From NCBI RefSeq assembly GCF_006658505.1, contig NZ_VFUZ01000007.1, forward strand, positions 186,001 through 250,000: a stretch of 64,000 nucleotides of DNA, written 5' to 3'. The notes beneath the pieces are model-generated. The model did not search any database and was not told the origin of the DNA. It saw nothing but the letters and a program-made list of their open reading frames with translations. Source of the stretch: Mesorhizobium sp. B2-4-15 (lineage in GTDB: Bacteria; Pseudomonadota; Alphaproteobacteria; Rhizobiales; Rhizobiaceae). Below are positions 35,411-45,793 of this stretch, one piece after another. Position numbers and translations under genes: made by a program. Numbering within the stretch: position 1 is the stretch's first letter; every line of letters starts with the position of its first letter.

Positions 35411-36252
35411 GATGCCACCTCGACTGGCTCGATTGTCTGTGCGCGGTGGTCGCGCAGATAGATCGGTGCGAACACCTGGTCCTGCCGCATGTCCATCTTG
35501 CGCTCGCGCACCAGCTCCAGTGTCGCCGCGAATGAGCTGGCGATCGCCGTGCGCCGCTCTTCCGGGCTGGTCAGATATTGGATGAGGAAGCTGTCGAGCG
35601 CCGTCCAGTCCCGCAGCGAGCCGGTCAGCCGCGTCAGGATATCGCGGGCGTCCTTGAGCGACCAGACGCCGCGCCTGGCGATCGTCACATTGGTGATCGC
35701 CTGCTTCTGCCGTTGCTGCGCGTAAGCGGTCAGAAGGTCGTAGAGCGAGGCCGAATAAGAGTTGCGCTTTTCGATGATGACCATTTCCGGCATGCCGCGC
35801 GCGAACACGTCGCGGCCGAGCCGGTTGCGGTTGACGAGACGCGCCGCCGCGTCGCGCATGGCCTCGAGCCGCTTCAGCCGGAATTGCAGCACCGCCGCCA
35901 GCTCCTCGCCGCTTTCACCCTCCTCGCCCGGCTGCTTGGGGATCAAAAGCTTCGACTTCAGGAACGCCAGCCACGCCGCCATCACCAGATAGTCGGCGGC
36001 AAGCTCGAGGCGCAGCGCCCTCGCCGTCTCGACAAAGGCCAGATATTGCTCAGCCAGCGCCAGGATGGAAATGCGCGCCAGGTCGACTTTCTGGTTGCGG
36101 GCAAGATGCAGCAACAGATCGAGCGGACCTTCGAACCCGGCGACGTCAACCACCAGCGACGGATCGCCGGTCAGCCTTGAATCGTCATTCTCGGCCCACA
36201 GGCGGTCCATCGGTGCGGCCTTCGGGGCCTTGCTCTCCAATGTTTCCGCCAC
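35407..36252 (-). CDS. scpA: segregation and condensation protein A
   Basis: Kleisin subunit bridging SMC heads, 281 residues. The N-terminal motif EGPLDLLLHLARNQKVDLARI is diagnostic, followed by the C-terminal winged-helix part (RRTAIASSFAATLELVRER). It starts 21 bp after nagZ and overlaps scpB, the standard rhizobial order nagZ-scpA-scpB. The smc gene itself is not in the window. Confidence 0.95.
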   Translation of the reverse strand: MAETLESKAPKAAPMDRLWAENDDSRLTGDPSLVVDVAGFEGPLDLLLHLARNQKVDLARISILALAEQYLAFVETARALRLELAADYLVMAAWLAFLKSKLLIPKQPGEEGESGEELAAVLQFRLKRLEAMRDAAARLVNRNRLGRDVFARGMPEMVIIEKRNSYSASLYDLLTAYAQQRQKQAITNVTIARRGVWSLKDARDILTRLTGSLRDWTALDSFLIQYLTSPEERRTAIASSFAATLELVRERKMDMRQDQVFAPIYLRDHRAQTIEPVEVAS

Positions 36253-36273
36253 AGTCCTTCCACTTCCTCTTGG

Positions 36274-37293
36274 TCAGGCCACCGCATCGAAATAGGTGGC
36301 GAATTCAGCGCGTATCTCGGTTTCCTCGGCCGTGTCGCTTTTGCTGATATAGGTCATCGCCCGCTCTGCGCGCTCCAGCGACTTGCCTTCAAGCCCCCTG
36401 GTGCGCGACGCGATGCCCGCCATCTCCTCGAATACGCCGTTGCAGTGAAGGACCAGATCGCAGCCCGCCGCAAGGATCGAGGCCGCCTTTGTCGGGAAAT
36501 CCCCAGAAAGTGCCTTCATCGAGGTGTCGTCGCTCATCAGGAGCCCGTCAAAGCCAATGTCGCGGCGAATGATCTCGTCGATGACCTTGCCGGACGTCGT
36601 CGCCGGATTCTTGGGATCGATCGCGCTGTAGACGACATGCGCGGTCATCGCCATCGGCAGATGGTTAAGCTCCCTGAACGGGGCGAAATCATGCCGCTGC
36701 AGGTCGCTGAGCGAGGCGTCGACCGTGGGCAACTCGAAGTGCGTGTCGGCAAAGGCCCGGCCATGGCCCGGAATGTGTTTCATGACGGGCAGCACGCCGC
36801 CAGATATCAGGCCTTCGGCCGCGGCGCGGCCGAGTTCGATGACCGCGCGCGGCTCCTTGCCATAGGCGCGCGCGCCGATGACGTCGCTGGCGCCTTCGAT
36901 CGGCACGTCGAGCACCGGCAGGCAATCCGCCGTGATGCCGTAGCGCAGCAGGTCAAAGGCGTGCAGGCGCGCCATCAGCCAGGCAGCACGGGCGCCGGCG
37001 TCGTGATCGTCACGCCACAGCGCGCCAAGCGCCCCGCCCGCCGGATAGTTTGGCGCCAGCGGTGGCCGAAGGCGTTGCACCCTGCCGCCTTCCTGATCGA
37101 TGAACACCAGCGCATCCGGACGCCCGATGCAGTCGCGCATCTCGGCGACCAGATCGCGGATCTGCTCGGTCTCGCCAATGTTGCGGGCAAACAGGATGAA
37201 GGCCCATGGGCATTCATTGCGATAGAAATTGATTTCTTCGCGGGTGAGCGACTTCCCGGCACAGCCGAGGATCATGGATTTTGATTCGGTCAT
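36274..37293 (-). CDS. nagZ: beta-N-acetylhexosaminidase NagZ
   Basis: GH3 enzyme of 339 residues that removes GlcNAc from muropeptides during peptidoglycan recycling in the cytoplasm. The signature KHIPGHG at 172-178 is followed by DTH (183-185), supplying the His of the catalytic dyad, and the nucleophile Asp255 lies in LMSDD. There is no signal peptide, as expected. Heads the nagZ-scpA-scpB group and is insulated upstream by a terminator. Confidence 0.94.
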   Translation of the reverse strand: MTESKSMILGCAGKSLTREEINFYRNECPWAFILFARNIGETEQIRDLVAEMRDCIGRPDALVFIDQEGGRVQRLRPPLAPNYPAGGALGALWRDDHDAGARAAWLMARLHAFDLLRYGITADCLPVLDVPIEGASDVIGARAYGKEPRAVIELGRAAAEGLISGGVLPVMKHIPGHGRAFADTHFELPTVDASLSDLQRHDFAPFRELNHLPMAMTAHVVYSAIDPKNPATTSGKVIDEIIRRDIGFDGLLMSDDTSMKALSGDFPTKAASILAAGCDLVLHCNGVFEEMAGIASRTRGLEGKSLERAERAMTYISKSDTAEETEIRAEFATYFDAVA

Positions 37294-37421
37294 GACTGGA
37301 GTCTAGGGCTTCGCGCGGTCAAAGGGAATCATCTCGGCTCACAGGCCGCGTCCGCAAGATACGCTCCCACACGAAAAAGACGGGCACATGAAAAGCCGGG
37401 CGCATAAGGGCCGCCTCTACG

Positions 37422-37455
37422 AAAACCGGCGCGGCCTTGGGGCCGCGCCGGTTTT
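37422..37455 (-). terminator. strong hairpin terminator of the SPOR gene
   Basis: Perfect 15-bp stem (arms 37422-37436 and 37441-37455, AAAACCGGCGCGGCC) with a 4-nt loop and A/T flanks. It lies 18 bp beyond the SPOR gene stop and 129 bp before nagZ. Confidence 0.85.
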
Positions 37456-37473
37456 TGAATGGTTGATCGGCGT

Positions 37474-40400
37474 CTAACGCGACACGAAGCAGTTGCCGCC
37501 GGCTGCCTTGTAGCTGGTGCACAAACTGATGGCATCGTTGCGCGACTGAGCCGGAACGCGGACGCGGTAGAATGTGCCTTTGCCTGCGATCTCGGCCTTG
37601 ACGATGTTGGCGGTGCGGCCGGAAAGCACGCTGCCGTAGCGGCGTTGCAGATCCTGGTAGGTCGACTGCGCGCTTTCCACGGTCGGCTGCGAAGCGATCT
37701 GCATCGACCACGAACCGCCGGTCGCCGCCGTTGCCGGATCGATGGAAGCGACCTGATCGGGCTTGACCTCGCCAACGACATCGACCGGCTGGTCGGACGG
37801 ACGCTGCGGCGCCACCGGAACCTTGGCCGGCGTGTTGGCCGACTGCGCCTTCGCCGGCGGCTTGGCTGCCGGCTTGAGCGCGGGCTCGTCCGCCTGGGCG
37901 GCGGCAGTCGCCACGGTACCGGTCTGGTCGGCATCGGCCTGGCCCGAAGGGGCGACATGCTGGGGCGCCGGATCGGCCGGTTCAGTGGCGGCCACCTGCG
38001 GTTCGGCCGGTGCCGGATCCTCGCGCGGCACCAGCGAGCCGTCTGACTTGACCACCATGGTCCTCACCTTGCGCGGCGCAACGGCGACGACGTCGGTGTT
38101 GGTGCCCTTGTCGGTATCCTGCAGCACCTGCGCGATGCGATCCTCGGACTTGGGCGCCGGTGCCGCATTGTCGGCCGGCGCGCTGGCGGCCGGTGCTGCA
38201 TTGGCGGTCGCGACGGCATTGGAGGTCGGGGCGGCACTGCCGTCGCCCGTCGCGCCAGCGGCAGCACTCTGGTCAGACGAAAGATCGACGGCACGGGCCG
38301 GGTCCTTCGCCTGCACATCCACAGGTTGCTCGGTGTTGGTGACAAGCTTCTGCTGCACCGGCGTGGCGGGCTTGGCACCCTTGAGCACCGCGTCATAGAC
38401 CTTGTTGTCCTGGTTCGGCACCACAGTGCCGCCCGGATTTTCCGGCTTGATCTTGATCGGCGAATTGTCGGCCTTCACGATCACAGGAGCCTCGCTGCCG
38501 CCCTTGCCGCCGAGAGACAGGGCAAAGGCACCAAGACCGCCTGCAACCGCCACCGCACCCACGATCGCAGCGATGAACAGGCCGCGCCGGCCCGACGGCT
38601 TGGCCGCTTCCCGCTCGCCGAGCCCCGGAACGGACATGGCCTCGTCCAGTTCGGGATCGTAGTCGAGTTCATCGACGGTAAAATCGTCCGCCTGCGAGAC
38701 CGGCTGGCTGCCGGGCAGGCTGTCGAGGTCGAAGCCGTCGGTGGCATTGGCGTAGCCTGTGGTCGCCGCCGCGCGGGCGGGCATTTCGGCCGGCCGCGCC
38801 ACATAGGTCCGCGCTTCCGGCTGATAGGCCGGCTTGGGCTCGTATCCCTGATTGAGCGCATATCCCGGATTGGGCTCCCCATATCCCGGATTGGGCTCCC
38901 CATATCCCGGATTGAGCCCCTCATATCCCGGATTGAGGCCCTCATATCCCGGATTGGGCCCCCCATATCCCGGATTGAAACCCGCATTGTAGGATTCATC
39001 CGCATGGGACGCGCTGCTTGCGGCAGCAGCGGGAGCCGGCGCGACGTCCACCGAATTCATTTCCGTCAGAAGGCTGGCGAACTCGGCGTCAAGATCGTCA
39101 TAGCCGGATGCCGCCGGTTCATCTTCCTCGAAATGCAGCTCCGGAATGTCGAGATCGTCAGCCAGCGCCACGACGCGCTCCGGCACGTCGACCGTCTCGA
39201 CATCAGGCATCTCTTCGTAGCGGGAGGACTGGCGCGGCTGCGGCGCGGATACCGGCGCCGCATAAGGGGCGGCCGCAACGGGCTCGTACGGATGGTACGG
39301 CGGCACCGCCGCCAATTCCGGTGCCACGGCCCCGGTAGCCATCGAAGCGGCTGGCTGCGCGGCAAATGCCTGCTGCTGGGGAACCGGTGTCACGCGGCTC
39401 CACGAACGGGCCGGTTCCGCCGGTGCGGAGCGTTCCGCCAGCCAATCGGGAGAATCAGCCTGATCCTGCCGGGAGACTGCTCCGTCACGCGCATCCAGGC
39501 TCTTGGCGAAGGCGGCGTCGAACGCATCATTGTCGATATCGACATCGACTTGATCAGCATCAGTGGCATGCGAGCCAATATCCTGGCCCTGAAGCTCATC
39601 GAGCGGCAGATTGTCGAGATCGGCATCGGCGGCCTGTGCAGCATCGGAGTGATGCATTTCCTCTTCGGATGCCGGTTCGTCGAGATCCCAGTCGAGTTCG
39701 CCAACAAGATCGGCGGGCTCCTCGATGGTCTTCGCGGCCGCGACAGGCGACTGAACGGGAATAGGGGCCGGTTGAGCCGCGACGGGCTCGGCCATGGCCG
39801 GCTCCTTGGCAGACGGCAGCGCGCGCGCGCTCATGGCGCCCAGAAGCGCGTTCAACTCGTCCTCGAGGCTCCGTTCATCGGCCATGGGGGCTTGCACCGG
39901 CGCGGCCATATTGGCAACCGGGGCTGCCATCGTCGCCGGTTCAACCGCAGCAGCCGCCATCTCGGCGGCGGGCTCTTCGGCAGGCTCGGCAAACGCGTCA
40001 TCAAGGTCTAGGTCGAAAGCATCATCCGACACGGGTTCGGGGCTTGGGATCTCGCCCTTCGTGTCCTCGGCATGGGCGAGCACTTCGTCCGCTTCCGCCT
40101 CATCAAAAACCACCGGCTCGTCCGCCTGAATGTCAAAATCCGCGTCGACATCGGCCATGGCGTCGTCGAAGTGGCCCGCGAAAGCCTCATCGGAGACCGC
40201 CTGGGCCTCATTCGCGGCGGTCTGCGCCGGCTCTGGGTATTCGACGGCAGCCGCGTGGTGCTGATCCGCCGAATGGTCGTCAAGCATCAGCTCGTCTTCG
40301 AGCGACATCGCGACCGCATCGTCGAACTGATGATCCGAGGCCGGCTCCTCAGCCACCGGCACTTCGGCAACAGCGTGCTGGGTCTCGGCGGCCTCATCGA

Positions 40401-40947
40401 CATGGAAGTCCCGGTCCAGTGACGCGGCAAGCTCGTCCTCCATCGGCAGATCGTCCTCGTAGGGCGAAACGCCTTCGAGCGAACTGGCGACGGCATTGTC
40501 GAAATCGGCGTCGAAGGCAGGCTCGACGGGTGGCGCTGGGTCGGCAGCACCGGCATTCGCATGGCTGGCGACGACTGCCTGGTCATCGACATCGGCCATG
40601 TCCAGGTGGAAATCGTCGTCGAGCGAAAGGGCAAGATCGTCGTCCGCCGCATGGTCGTCCGCCGCATGGATGGCCGCCGTTTCGAATGCCGGCTTATGAA
40701 CCTCGACAATGGGAGCGACGACGCTGTCGCCAGCGTCGAACTCGCCCATCAGTTCCTTTTCGAGATCGATATCGAAATCGTCCTCTTGCACTGACGGACC
40801 CGCGACAGTGGCCTGTGACTGGACCGGCGCCTGCGGCTTGACCGGCTGGCGTGGGTCGAATCCCATGATCCTGGTCAGCTCCGCGAACGGATCATCGTCC
40901 GCGATGTCGTTGTTGTCGGCTATTCTCAGCTGGGTTCTGTCTGCCAT
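37474..40947 (-). CDS. large acidic SPOR-domain cell-envelope protein
   Basis: Protein of 1157 residues, likely a bitopic inner-membrane division or envelope factor. Residues 1-785 are cytoplasmic, very rich in Asp, Glu and Ala, and contain an NPGY tandem repeat (about 655-703). A membrane helix is at about 786-811 (GLFIAAIVGAVAVAGG). Then comes a Pro/Ala periplasmic linker, and a C-terminal SPOR domain (about 1080-1157) that binds denuded glycan at septa. Long SPOR proteins next to argS are typical of Rhizobiales. It follows argS on the same strand after 103 bp. The function of the acidic region is unknown. Confidence 0.88.
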   Translation of the reverse strand: MADRTQLRIADNNDIADDDPFAELTRIMGFDPRQPVKPQAPVQSQATVAGPSVQEDDFDIDLEKELMGEFDAGDSVVAPIVEVHKPAFETAAIHAADDHAADDDLALSLDDDFHLDMADVDDQAVVASHANAGAADPAPPVEPAFDADFDNAVASSLEGVSPYEDDLPMEDELAASLDRDFHVDEAAETQHAVAEVPVAEEPASDHQFDDAVAMSLEDELMLDDHSADQHHAAAVEYPEPAQTAANEAQAVSDEAFAGHFDDAMADVDADFDIQADEPVVFDEAEADEVLAHAEDTKGEIPSPEPVSDDAFDLDLDDAFAEPAEEPAAEMAAAAVEPATMAAPVANMAAPVQAPMADERSLEDELNALLGAMSARALPSAKEPAMAEPVAAQPAPIPVQSPVAAAKTIEEPADLVGELDWDLDEPASEEEMHHSDAAQAADADLDNLPLDELQGQDIGSHATDADQVDVDIDNDAFDAAFAKSLDARDGAVSRQDQADSPDWLAERSAPAEPARSWSRVTPVPQQQAFAAQPAASMATGAVAPELAAVPPYHPYEPVAAAPYAAPVSAPQPRQSSRYEEMPDVETVDVPERVVALADDLDIPELHFEEDEPAASGYDDLDAEFASLLTEMNSVDVAPAPAAAASSASHADESYNAGFNPGYGGPNPGYEGLNPGYEGLNPGYGEPNPGYGEPNPGYALNQGYEPKPAYQPEARTYVARPAEMPARAAATTGYANATDGFDLDSLPGSQPVSQADDFTVDELDYDPELDEAMSVPGLGEREAAKPSGRRGLFIAAIVGAVAVAGGLGAFALSLGGKGGSEAPVIVKADNSPIKIKPENPGGTVVPNQDNKVYDAVLKGAKPATPVQQKLVTNTEQPVDVQAKDPARAVDLSSDQSAAAGATGDGSAAPTSNAVATANAAPAASAPADNAAPAPKSEDRIAQVLQDTDKGTNTDVVAVAPRKVRTMVVKSDGSLVPREDPAPAEPQVAATEPADPAPQHVAPSGQADADQTGTVATAAAQADEPALKPAAKPPAKAQSANTPAKVPVAPQRPSDQPVDVVGEVKPDQVASIDPATAATGGSWSMQIASQPTVESAQSTYQDLQRRYGSVLSGRTANIVKAEIAGKGTFYRVRVPAQSRNDAISLCTSYKAAGGNCFVSR
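38839..38985 (-). repeat. 21-bp in-frame coding repeat (NPGY heptapeptide)
   Basis: Six units with spacing of exactly 21 bp carry ATATCCCGGATTG on the plus strand (38860, 38881, 38902, 38923, 38944, 38965), plus one degenerate unit near 38840. Each encodes a seven-residue unit of type NPGY-x-x-x within the SPOR protein. Copy number may vary between strains. Confidence 0.93.
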
Positions 40948-41050
40948 TATTGTTCCCGAACTCGCACTCAGTCGGACGCCATGGACGTCGCGCAGGGTTG
41001 GCCCTTACCAGCGCAATGTGGGCAAAAGGTGACAGGTTTTTTAGTTAAAC

Positions 41051-42808
41051 CTAACGCATTTCGGTGGGCGCGGCGGCTCCGATCAGCGTCAGGCCGGACG
41101 TCAAAACGTCCGATACAGCCTGCACCAGCCCTAGTCTGGCATGCGTCAATTCTCGGTCGTTAACCTTAACAAAACGTAAGTCCGGATTATCCGTGCCACG
41201 GTTCCAGTGGCCGTGGAAACTGGAAGCCAGATCATAGAGATAAAATGCCAGTCGATGCGGCTCGAGCGCAAGTGCCGCGGACTCGATCAGGCGCGGATAT
41301 TCGGCGAGCTTGCGGATCAGGCCGATCTCGCCTTCGTCGGTCAACGACGTCACAGCGGCAGCCAGGCTCTTGCGGTCGAAATTCGCCTCGCCCAATTGCT
41401 CGCTCGCCTGCCGGAACACCGAATGGCAGCGCGCCGAGGCGTACTGGACATAAAACACCGGATTGTCCTTCGACTGCTCCGTCACCTTGGCGAAGTCGAA
41501 ATCAAGCGGCGCATCGTTCTTGCGGTAAAGCATCATGAAGCGGATCGGGTCGCGCCCGACTTCTTCAACCACCTCGCGCAACGTCACGAAGTCGCCGGAC
41601 CGCTTCGACATGCGGACCGGCTCGCCATCGCGAAACAGCTTGACCAGGTTGCACAAAAGCACGGTGAGTTTGACGTCGTCGCCGGCAATTGCCCGCGCCA
41701 GCGCTTCCAGCCGCTTGACGTAGCCGCCATGGTCGGCGCCAAGCACATAGATCAGGTCGACAAAGCCGCGATCGACCTTGTCCTTCAGATACGCCACGTC
41801 GGCGGCGAAATAGGTGAAGGCGCCATCGGACTTGACCAGCGCCCGGTCCATGTCGTCGCCCACGGCGGTCGAACGGAACAGCGTCTGTTCGCGGTCTTCC
41901 CAGTCGTCCGGCTTCTCACCCTTGGGCGGCGGCAGCTTGCCCTTGTAGATGTGGCCCTTTAGCGTCAGGTCGTTGATCGCCGAGCGGATCTTCTTGGCAT
42001 TGTCGGCATGCAGCGTGCGCTCGGAGAAGAACACGTCGTGGTGCACGTTGAGCAGCGCCAGATCCTCGCGGATCATCGCCATCATCGCATCGATGGTGCG
42101 GTCCTTGACGATGGCCAGTGCCTCGTCATCGGGCATCTGCAGCAAGGAGCGGCCAAACTCCCGGACCAAAGCCTCGCCGACCGGGACGAGATAGTCCCCG
42201 GGGTAAAGTCCGGCCGGAATCTCGCCGACGTCCTCGCCGAGCGCCTCGCGGTAGCGCAGCATTGCCGAACGGCCCAATACATCGATCTGCGAGCCGGCAT
42301 CGTTGATGACATATTCCTTGGTCACGTCGTAGCCGGCGAACGCCATCAGATTGGCGAGCGCGTCACCGACAACCGCGCCCCGGCAATGGCCGACATGCAT
42401 CGGCCCCGTCGGATTGGCCGAGACATATTCGACATTGGTTTTCCGGGCAGCCCCGATCGTCGAGCGGCCATAGTTGCGGCCCTCGCCGAGAAGCGCCGAC
42501 AGATGAGCCTGCCAGAAGCCGTCCTTGAGCCGGAGATTGACGAAGCCCGGGCCCGCGACCTCGGCGGCGGCGACATCCTTGTCGGCCCGCAGCGCCTCCG
42601 CCAGTTTCTCGGCCAATGCGCGCGGGTTCTGGCCGGTTGGCTTGGCCAGCACCATCGCGGCATTGGTCGCGAGATCGCCATGGCTGGCGTCGCGCGGTGG
42701 TTCGACGGCAATGCGCGACAGGTCGGGCGAAACGCCGCCCTTATCTTTCAGATCGAGCGCTTCGACAGCCTTTATGACTCGCGCGGTGAAATCGGCGAAG
42801 ATGTTCAT
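41051..42808 (-). CDS. argS: arginyl-tRNA synthetase
   Basis: Class I synthetase of 585 residues. The N-terminal Add-1 domain is followed by the HIGH box as HVGH ([15 protein letters not shown]), and the KMSKS-equivalent reads RMSKRSG. The C-terminal DALR anticodon domain ends in [17 protein letters not shown] sequence. It lies 62 bp downstream of dgt, with the SPOR gene next; the dgt-argS-SPOR order is common in Rhizobiales. Confidence 0.97.
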   Translation of the reverse strand: MNIFADFTARVIKAVEALDLKDKGGVSPDLSRIAVEPPRDASHGDLATNAAMVLAKPTGQNPRALAEKLAEALRADKDVAAAEVAGPGFVNLRLKDGFWQAHLSALLGEGRNYGRSTIGAARKTNVEYVSANPTGPMHVGHCRGAVVGDALANLMAFAGYDVTKEYVINDAGSQIDVLGRSAMLRYREALGEDVGEIPAGLYPGDYLVPVGEALVREFGRSLLQMPDDEALAIVKDRTIDAMMAMIREDLALLNVHHDVFFSERTLHADNAKKIRSAINDLTLKGHIYKGKLPPPKGEKPDDWEDREQTLFRSTAVGDDMDRALVKSDGAFTYFAADVAYLKDKVDRGFVDLIYVLGADHGGYVKRLEALARAIAGDDVKLTVLLCNLVKLFRDGEPVRMSKRSGDFVTLREVVEEVGRDPIRFMMLYRKNDAPLDFDFAKVTEQSKDNPVFYVQYASARCHSVFRQASEQLGEANFDRKSLAAAVTSLTDEGEIGLIRKLAEYPRLIESAALALEPHRLAFYLYDLASSFHGHWNRGTDNPDLRFVKVNDRELTHARLGLVQAVSDVLTSGLTLIGAAAPTEMR

Positions 42809-42870
42809 GGGTATTGCTCTGGCGGCTTTATGGCGAATCCGGCTCGTTGGCCGGCAAAATCGCGCCCGCC

Positions 42871-44085
42871 CTAGCTCAAATCCGGTGTGCGGTCAAACAA
42901 ACGCCGATGTTCCTTCAGCGCGTAGGTGTCGGTCATACCCGCGAGGAAATCGGCCACGCTGCGCGCCTTGATGCGATCTTCGGCCCGGTCCAGTCCCTCG
43001 CGCCAGCCGTCCGGCATGGCACGAGGGTCGCCGAAATAGACGTCGAACAGGTCCCTGACGATCTGCTCGGCACCGGCGCGCACCCGCATCACCTCCGCGT
43101 GCCGGTAGAGGTGCTTGTAGAGAAAGGCCTTCAGTTCCTTCTCTGCCGCGGCCATCTCGGCGGAAAAGGTCACCATTGTCTCGCCCGCCGCCCTTACCGC
43201 ATCGGCGCTAAGCGGTCCCACACGCTCCAGATTGGCGGTCGCGCGGACAATGACGTCCTCAACCATGGCGGTGATCTGCCGCCGCATCAGTTCGTGGCCG
43301 GTGCGTACGTCATCGAGCGCCGGATAGCGTTGGCGCACGCCCTTCAGGATCGCTCCCGGCAGCGAGACGGCCTCCAGCATGTCGAGCGTCAGCAGCCCTG
43401 CCCGCAGGCCGTCGTCGATGTCGTGCGTGTTGTAGGCGATGTCGTCGGCGATCGCCGCGCATTGCGCCTCGATGCCGGCGAACCGGTCGAGTTCGAGGTC
43501 TTGCAACTGCGAATAGTCGCGGATCGCCTGCGGCACCGGACCTTTCAGGCCTTTGCCGCTGGCGTCCGTCAGCGGACCATTATGCTTGACAAGGCCCTCA
43601 AGCGTTTCCCAGGTCAGGTTCAACCCGTCGAACTCGGCGTATCGCGCTTCCAGCCTCGTCACGATACGCAGCGATTGGGCATTGTGATCGAAGCCGCCCC
43701 AGGCGGCCATCTTGTCGTTCAGCGCGTCCTCGCCTGTATGGCCGAAGGGTGTGTGGCCGAAATCATGCACCAGCGCGATCGCCTCGGCGAGATCCTCGTC
43801 GCCGCGCAGCGCCCGCGCCAGCGCACGGGCAATCTGCGCCACTTCGATCGAATGGGTCAGCCTTGTGCGATAATGGTCGCTTTCATGGGCGATGAAGACC
43901 TGGGTCTTGTGCTTGAGCCGCCGGAACGCGGTCGAATGGATGATGCGGTCCCGGTCGCGTTGGAACGGCGTCCGGGTCGGGCTTTCGACCTCGTCGAACA
44001 GCCGGCCGCGCGAGCGCGCCGGATCGGTGGCATAAGCCGCGCGTGGCCGGTAGCCAAATCCGATGTCGCCCAACTCGTTGGTCAT
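42871..44085 (-). CDS. dgt: deoxyguanosinetriphosphate triphosphohydrolase-like HD protein
   Basis: dNTP triphosphohydrolase of 404 residues, splitting dNTP to nucleoside and triphosphate. The HD metal site is visible: [18 protein letters not shown], and a later Asp in [11 protein letters not shown]. The N-terminal R-rich segment [19 protein letters not shown] is conserved. Start at 44085 ([14 protein letters not shown]) is chosen by family; a longer upstream frame would run into the divergent erpA promoter. First gene ahead of argS. Confidence 0.93.
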   Translation of the reverse strand: MTNELGDIGFGYRPRAAYATDPARSRGRLFDEVESPTRTPFQRDRDRIIHSTAFRRLKHKTQVFIAHESDHYRTRLTHSIEVAQIARALARALRGDEDLAEAIALVHDFGHTPFGHTGEDALNDKMAAWGGFDHNAQSLRIVTRLEARYAEFDGLNLTWETLEGLVKHNGPLTDASGKGLKGPVPQAIRDYSQLQDLELDRFAGIEAQCAAIADDIAYNTHDIDDGLRAGLLTLDMLEAVSLPGAILKGVRQRYPALDDVRTGHELMRRQITAMVEDVIVRATANLERVGPLSADAVRAAGETMVTFSAEMAAAEKELKAFLYKHLYRHAEVMRVRAGAEQIVRDLFDVYFGDPRAMPDGWREGLDRAEDRIKARSVADFLAGMTDTYALKEHRRLFDRTPDLS

Positions 44086-44188
44086 GATCGATGCCGCAGG
44101 TTGACTTGGTGCAGTTGACTTGGATGTGGTTGACTCGGCCGCTCGCGCTTCATACCTATCATGTGAAACCGAAAGCAAGGTGACGCCA

Positions 44189-44536
44189 ATGGGCGCGGAT
44201 GCCAAGACTGCCATGAAAGTCGACATGACCGAGGCCGCGGCCAAGCGGATTGCCAAGATCGTGTCTGGCGAAGCCGGCAAGACGGCGCTGCGCGTTTCCG
44301 TCGAAGGCGGCGGCTGCTCCGGCTTTTCCTACAAGTTCGACCTGGTCGATACGCGCAATGACGACGACGTCGCCATCGAAAAGGACGGCGCCACGGTGCT
44401 GATCGACGACCTGTCGCTGGTCTATATGGGCGGCTCGGTGATCGACTTCGTCGACGATCTGATGGGCCAATCGTTCCAGATCAGGAACCCGAATGCGGTC
44501 GCCTCCTGCGGCTGCGGCACCAGTTTCTCCATCTAA
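44189..44536 (+). CDS. erpA: A-type iron-sulfur cluster carrier (IscA/ErpA family)
   Basis: Inserts Fe-S clusters into apoproteins. The 115-residue protein has the three cluster cysteines Cys43 (GGGCSGF), Cys107 and Cys109 (SCGCG). The ATG at 44189 has AAGG 7 nt upstream; the frame is open further but unsupported. Divergent from dgt by 103 bp. ErpA rather than IscA is favoured by its single-gene context with no isc operon, but the distinction is not certain. Confidence 0.9.
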   Translation: MGADAKTAMKVDMTEAAAKRIAKIVSGEAGKTALRVSVEGGGCSGFSYKFDLVDTRNDDDVAIEKDGATVLIDDLSLVYMGGSVIDFVDDLMGQSFQIRNPNAVASCGCGTSFSI

Positions 44537-44544
44537 CAGCATGC

Positions 44545-44931
44545 CTGCCTATCGGCGCGGTCCGTCAGATCGCGCTGTCGGCCGGACGCGACCTTGATTC
44601 GACGCTGGCCTTCTGGCGCGGTGTGCTCGGCTTGGCCTTACATGCCCGCTACGATCCGCCAGGCATTGCCTTCATCATGGTCGGCGACATCAGGCTGCTG
44701 TTCACGGATGGCATACCGGCCGGTACCGTCTATCTCGATATATCAAACCTTGATGATTTCCACGCCGAGGCAAAGGCCGCGGGCGTTCCCTTCACCGCGC
44801 CGCCAACGCTCGTCCATCGCGATACCGAGGGTCTTTTCGGTCCAGCGGGGGAAAGCGAGTGGATGGCCTTCCTAAAGGACCCTGCGGGCAATACGATCGG
44901 TCTGGTCGAACGCCATCCGCCGCAAGAGTAA
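44545..44931 (+). CDS. VOC/glyoxalase-fold protein with apparent CTG start
   Basis: VOC-superfamily protein (glyoxalase/bleomycin resistance type) of about 128 residues. The family N-terminus AVRQIALSAGRDLDSTLAFWRGVLGL is fully encoded, but the first start-like codon before it in frame is CTG at 44545 (LPIGAVRQ). The ATG at 44541 is in another frame that stops within 20 codons. The next standard start, GTG at 44623, would delete the first beta-alpha unit. Only 8 bp separate it from erpA. The substrate is unknown. Confidence 0.72.
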   Translation: MPIGAVRQIALSAGRDLDSTLAFWRGVLGLALHARYDPPGIAFIMVGDIRLLFTDGIPAGTVYLDISNLDDFHAEAKAAGVPFTAPPTLVHRDTEGLFGPAGESEWMAFLKDPAGNTIGLVERHPPQE

Positions 44932-44941
44932 TGAGACCGTC

Positions 44942-45736
44942 ATGAAAATCGTCACCTGGAACATCAACGGCGTGCGCGCCCGCCTCGGCAACCTCACCCA
45001 TTGGCTGACCGAGAGCGCGCCCGACATCGTGTGCCTGCAGGAGATCAAGACGGTCGACGATCAGTTCCCGCGCGCCGAGATCGAGGCGCTTGGCTACTAT
45101 GTCGAAACCCATGGCCAGAAGGGGTTCAACGGCGTTGCCCTGCTGTCGAAGCTGCGCTTCGACGAAGTTGTCAAAGGCCTGCCCGGTGACGATGCCGACG
45201 AGCAGGCGCGTTTCATCGAAGGCGTCTTCTCGACCGACAAGGGCGCCTTGCGTGTCGCTTCCCTCTATCTGCCGAACGGCAATCCGATCGATGACGAGAA
45301 GAAGTTCCCCTACAAGCTGTCCTGGATGACGCGGCTGGAGCGCTGGGCCGAGGAGCGCCTGAGGCTGGAAGAGGCCCTGGTGCTGGCCGGCGACTACAAT
45401 GTCATTCCCGAGCCGATCGACGCGCGGTTTCCGGAAAACTGGTTGGGCGACGCGCTGTTCCAGCCGCAGACCCGGCAGGCCTTCCGCCGGCTGCTCAATC
45501 TCGGTTTCACCGAAGCGGTGCGAGCCGTCACCGACGCCCCCGACACCTACACCTTCTGGGATTATCAGGCCGGTGCCTGGCAGAAGAACAACGGCATCCG
45601 CATCGACCATTTGCTGCTGTCCCCGGAAGCCGCCAACCGGTTTTCGTCCGCCTCGATCGAAAAACACGTGCGCGCCTGGGAAAAACCGTCCGACCATGTG
45701 CCGGTGGCGATCGACCTCGCCCTGCAGCCGGCCTGA
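44942..45736 (+). CDS. xth: exodeoxyribonuclease III
   Basis: AP endonuclease and 3'-5' exonuclease for base-excision repair, 264 residues. Catalytic residues are visible: Asn7 (WNINGV), Glu34 (LQEIKT), the GDYNVIP pair, and His in KPSDHVPVAID, with the DNA-inserting loop TYTFWDYQ. Starts 10 bp after the VOC gene, suggesting an erpA-VOC-xth unit. Confidence 0.96.
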   Translation: MKIVTWNINGVRARLGNLTHWLTESAPDIVCLQEIKTVDDQFPRAEIEALGYYVETHGQKGFNGVALLSKLRFDEVVKGLPGDDADEQARFIEGVFSTDKGALRVASLYLPNGNPIDDEKKFPYKLSWMTRLERWAEERLRLEEALVLAGDYNVIPEPIDARFPENWLGDALFQPQTRQAFRRLLNLGFTEAVRAVTDAPDTYTFWDYQAGAWQKNNGIRIDHLLLSPEAANRFSSASIEKHVRAWEKPSDHVPVAIDLALQPA

Positions 45737-45793
45737 CCGGGAAGCCCTGCTCTTCGGCCGACGGCGGACCTTCTATCGCCACAAAGCGGGCGC

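Noticed and set aside
38839..38985. Possible CRISPR array from regular 21-bp units
   Set aside because: No spacers: units are contiguous, in frame, and encode a heptapeptide within the SPOR protein. No cas genes.
38326..40011. Open frame of 561 codons antisense to the SPOR protein gene
   Set aside because: Explained by the acidic repetitive coding on the minus strand; the product is low complexity with Arg and Gly runs.
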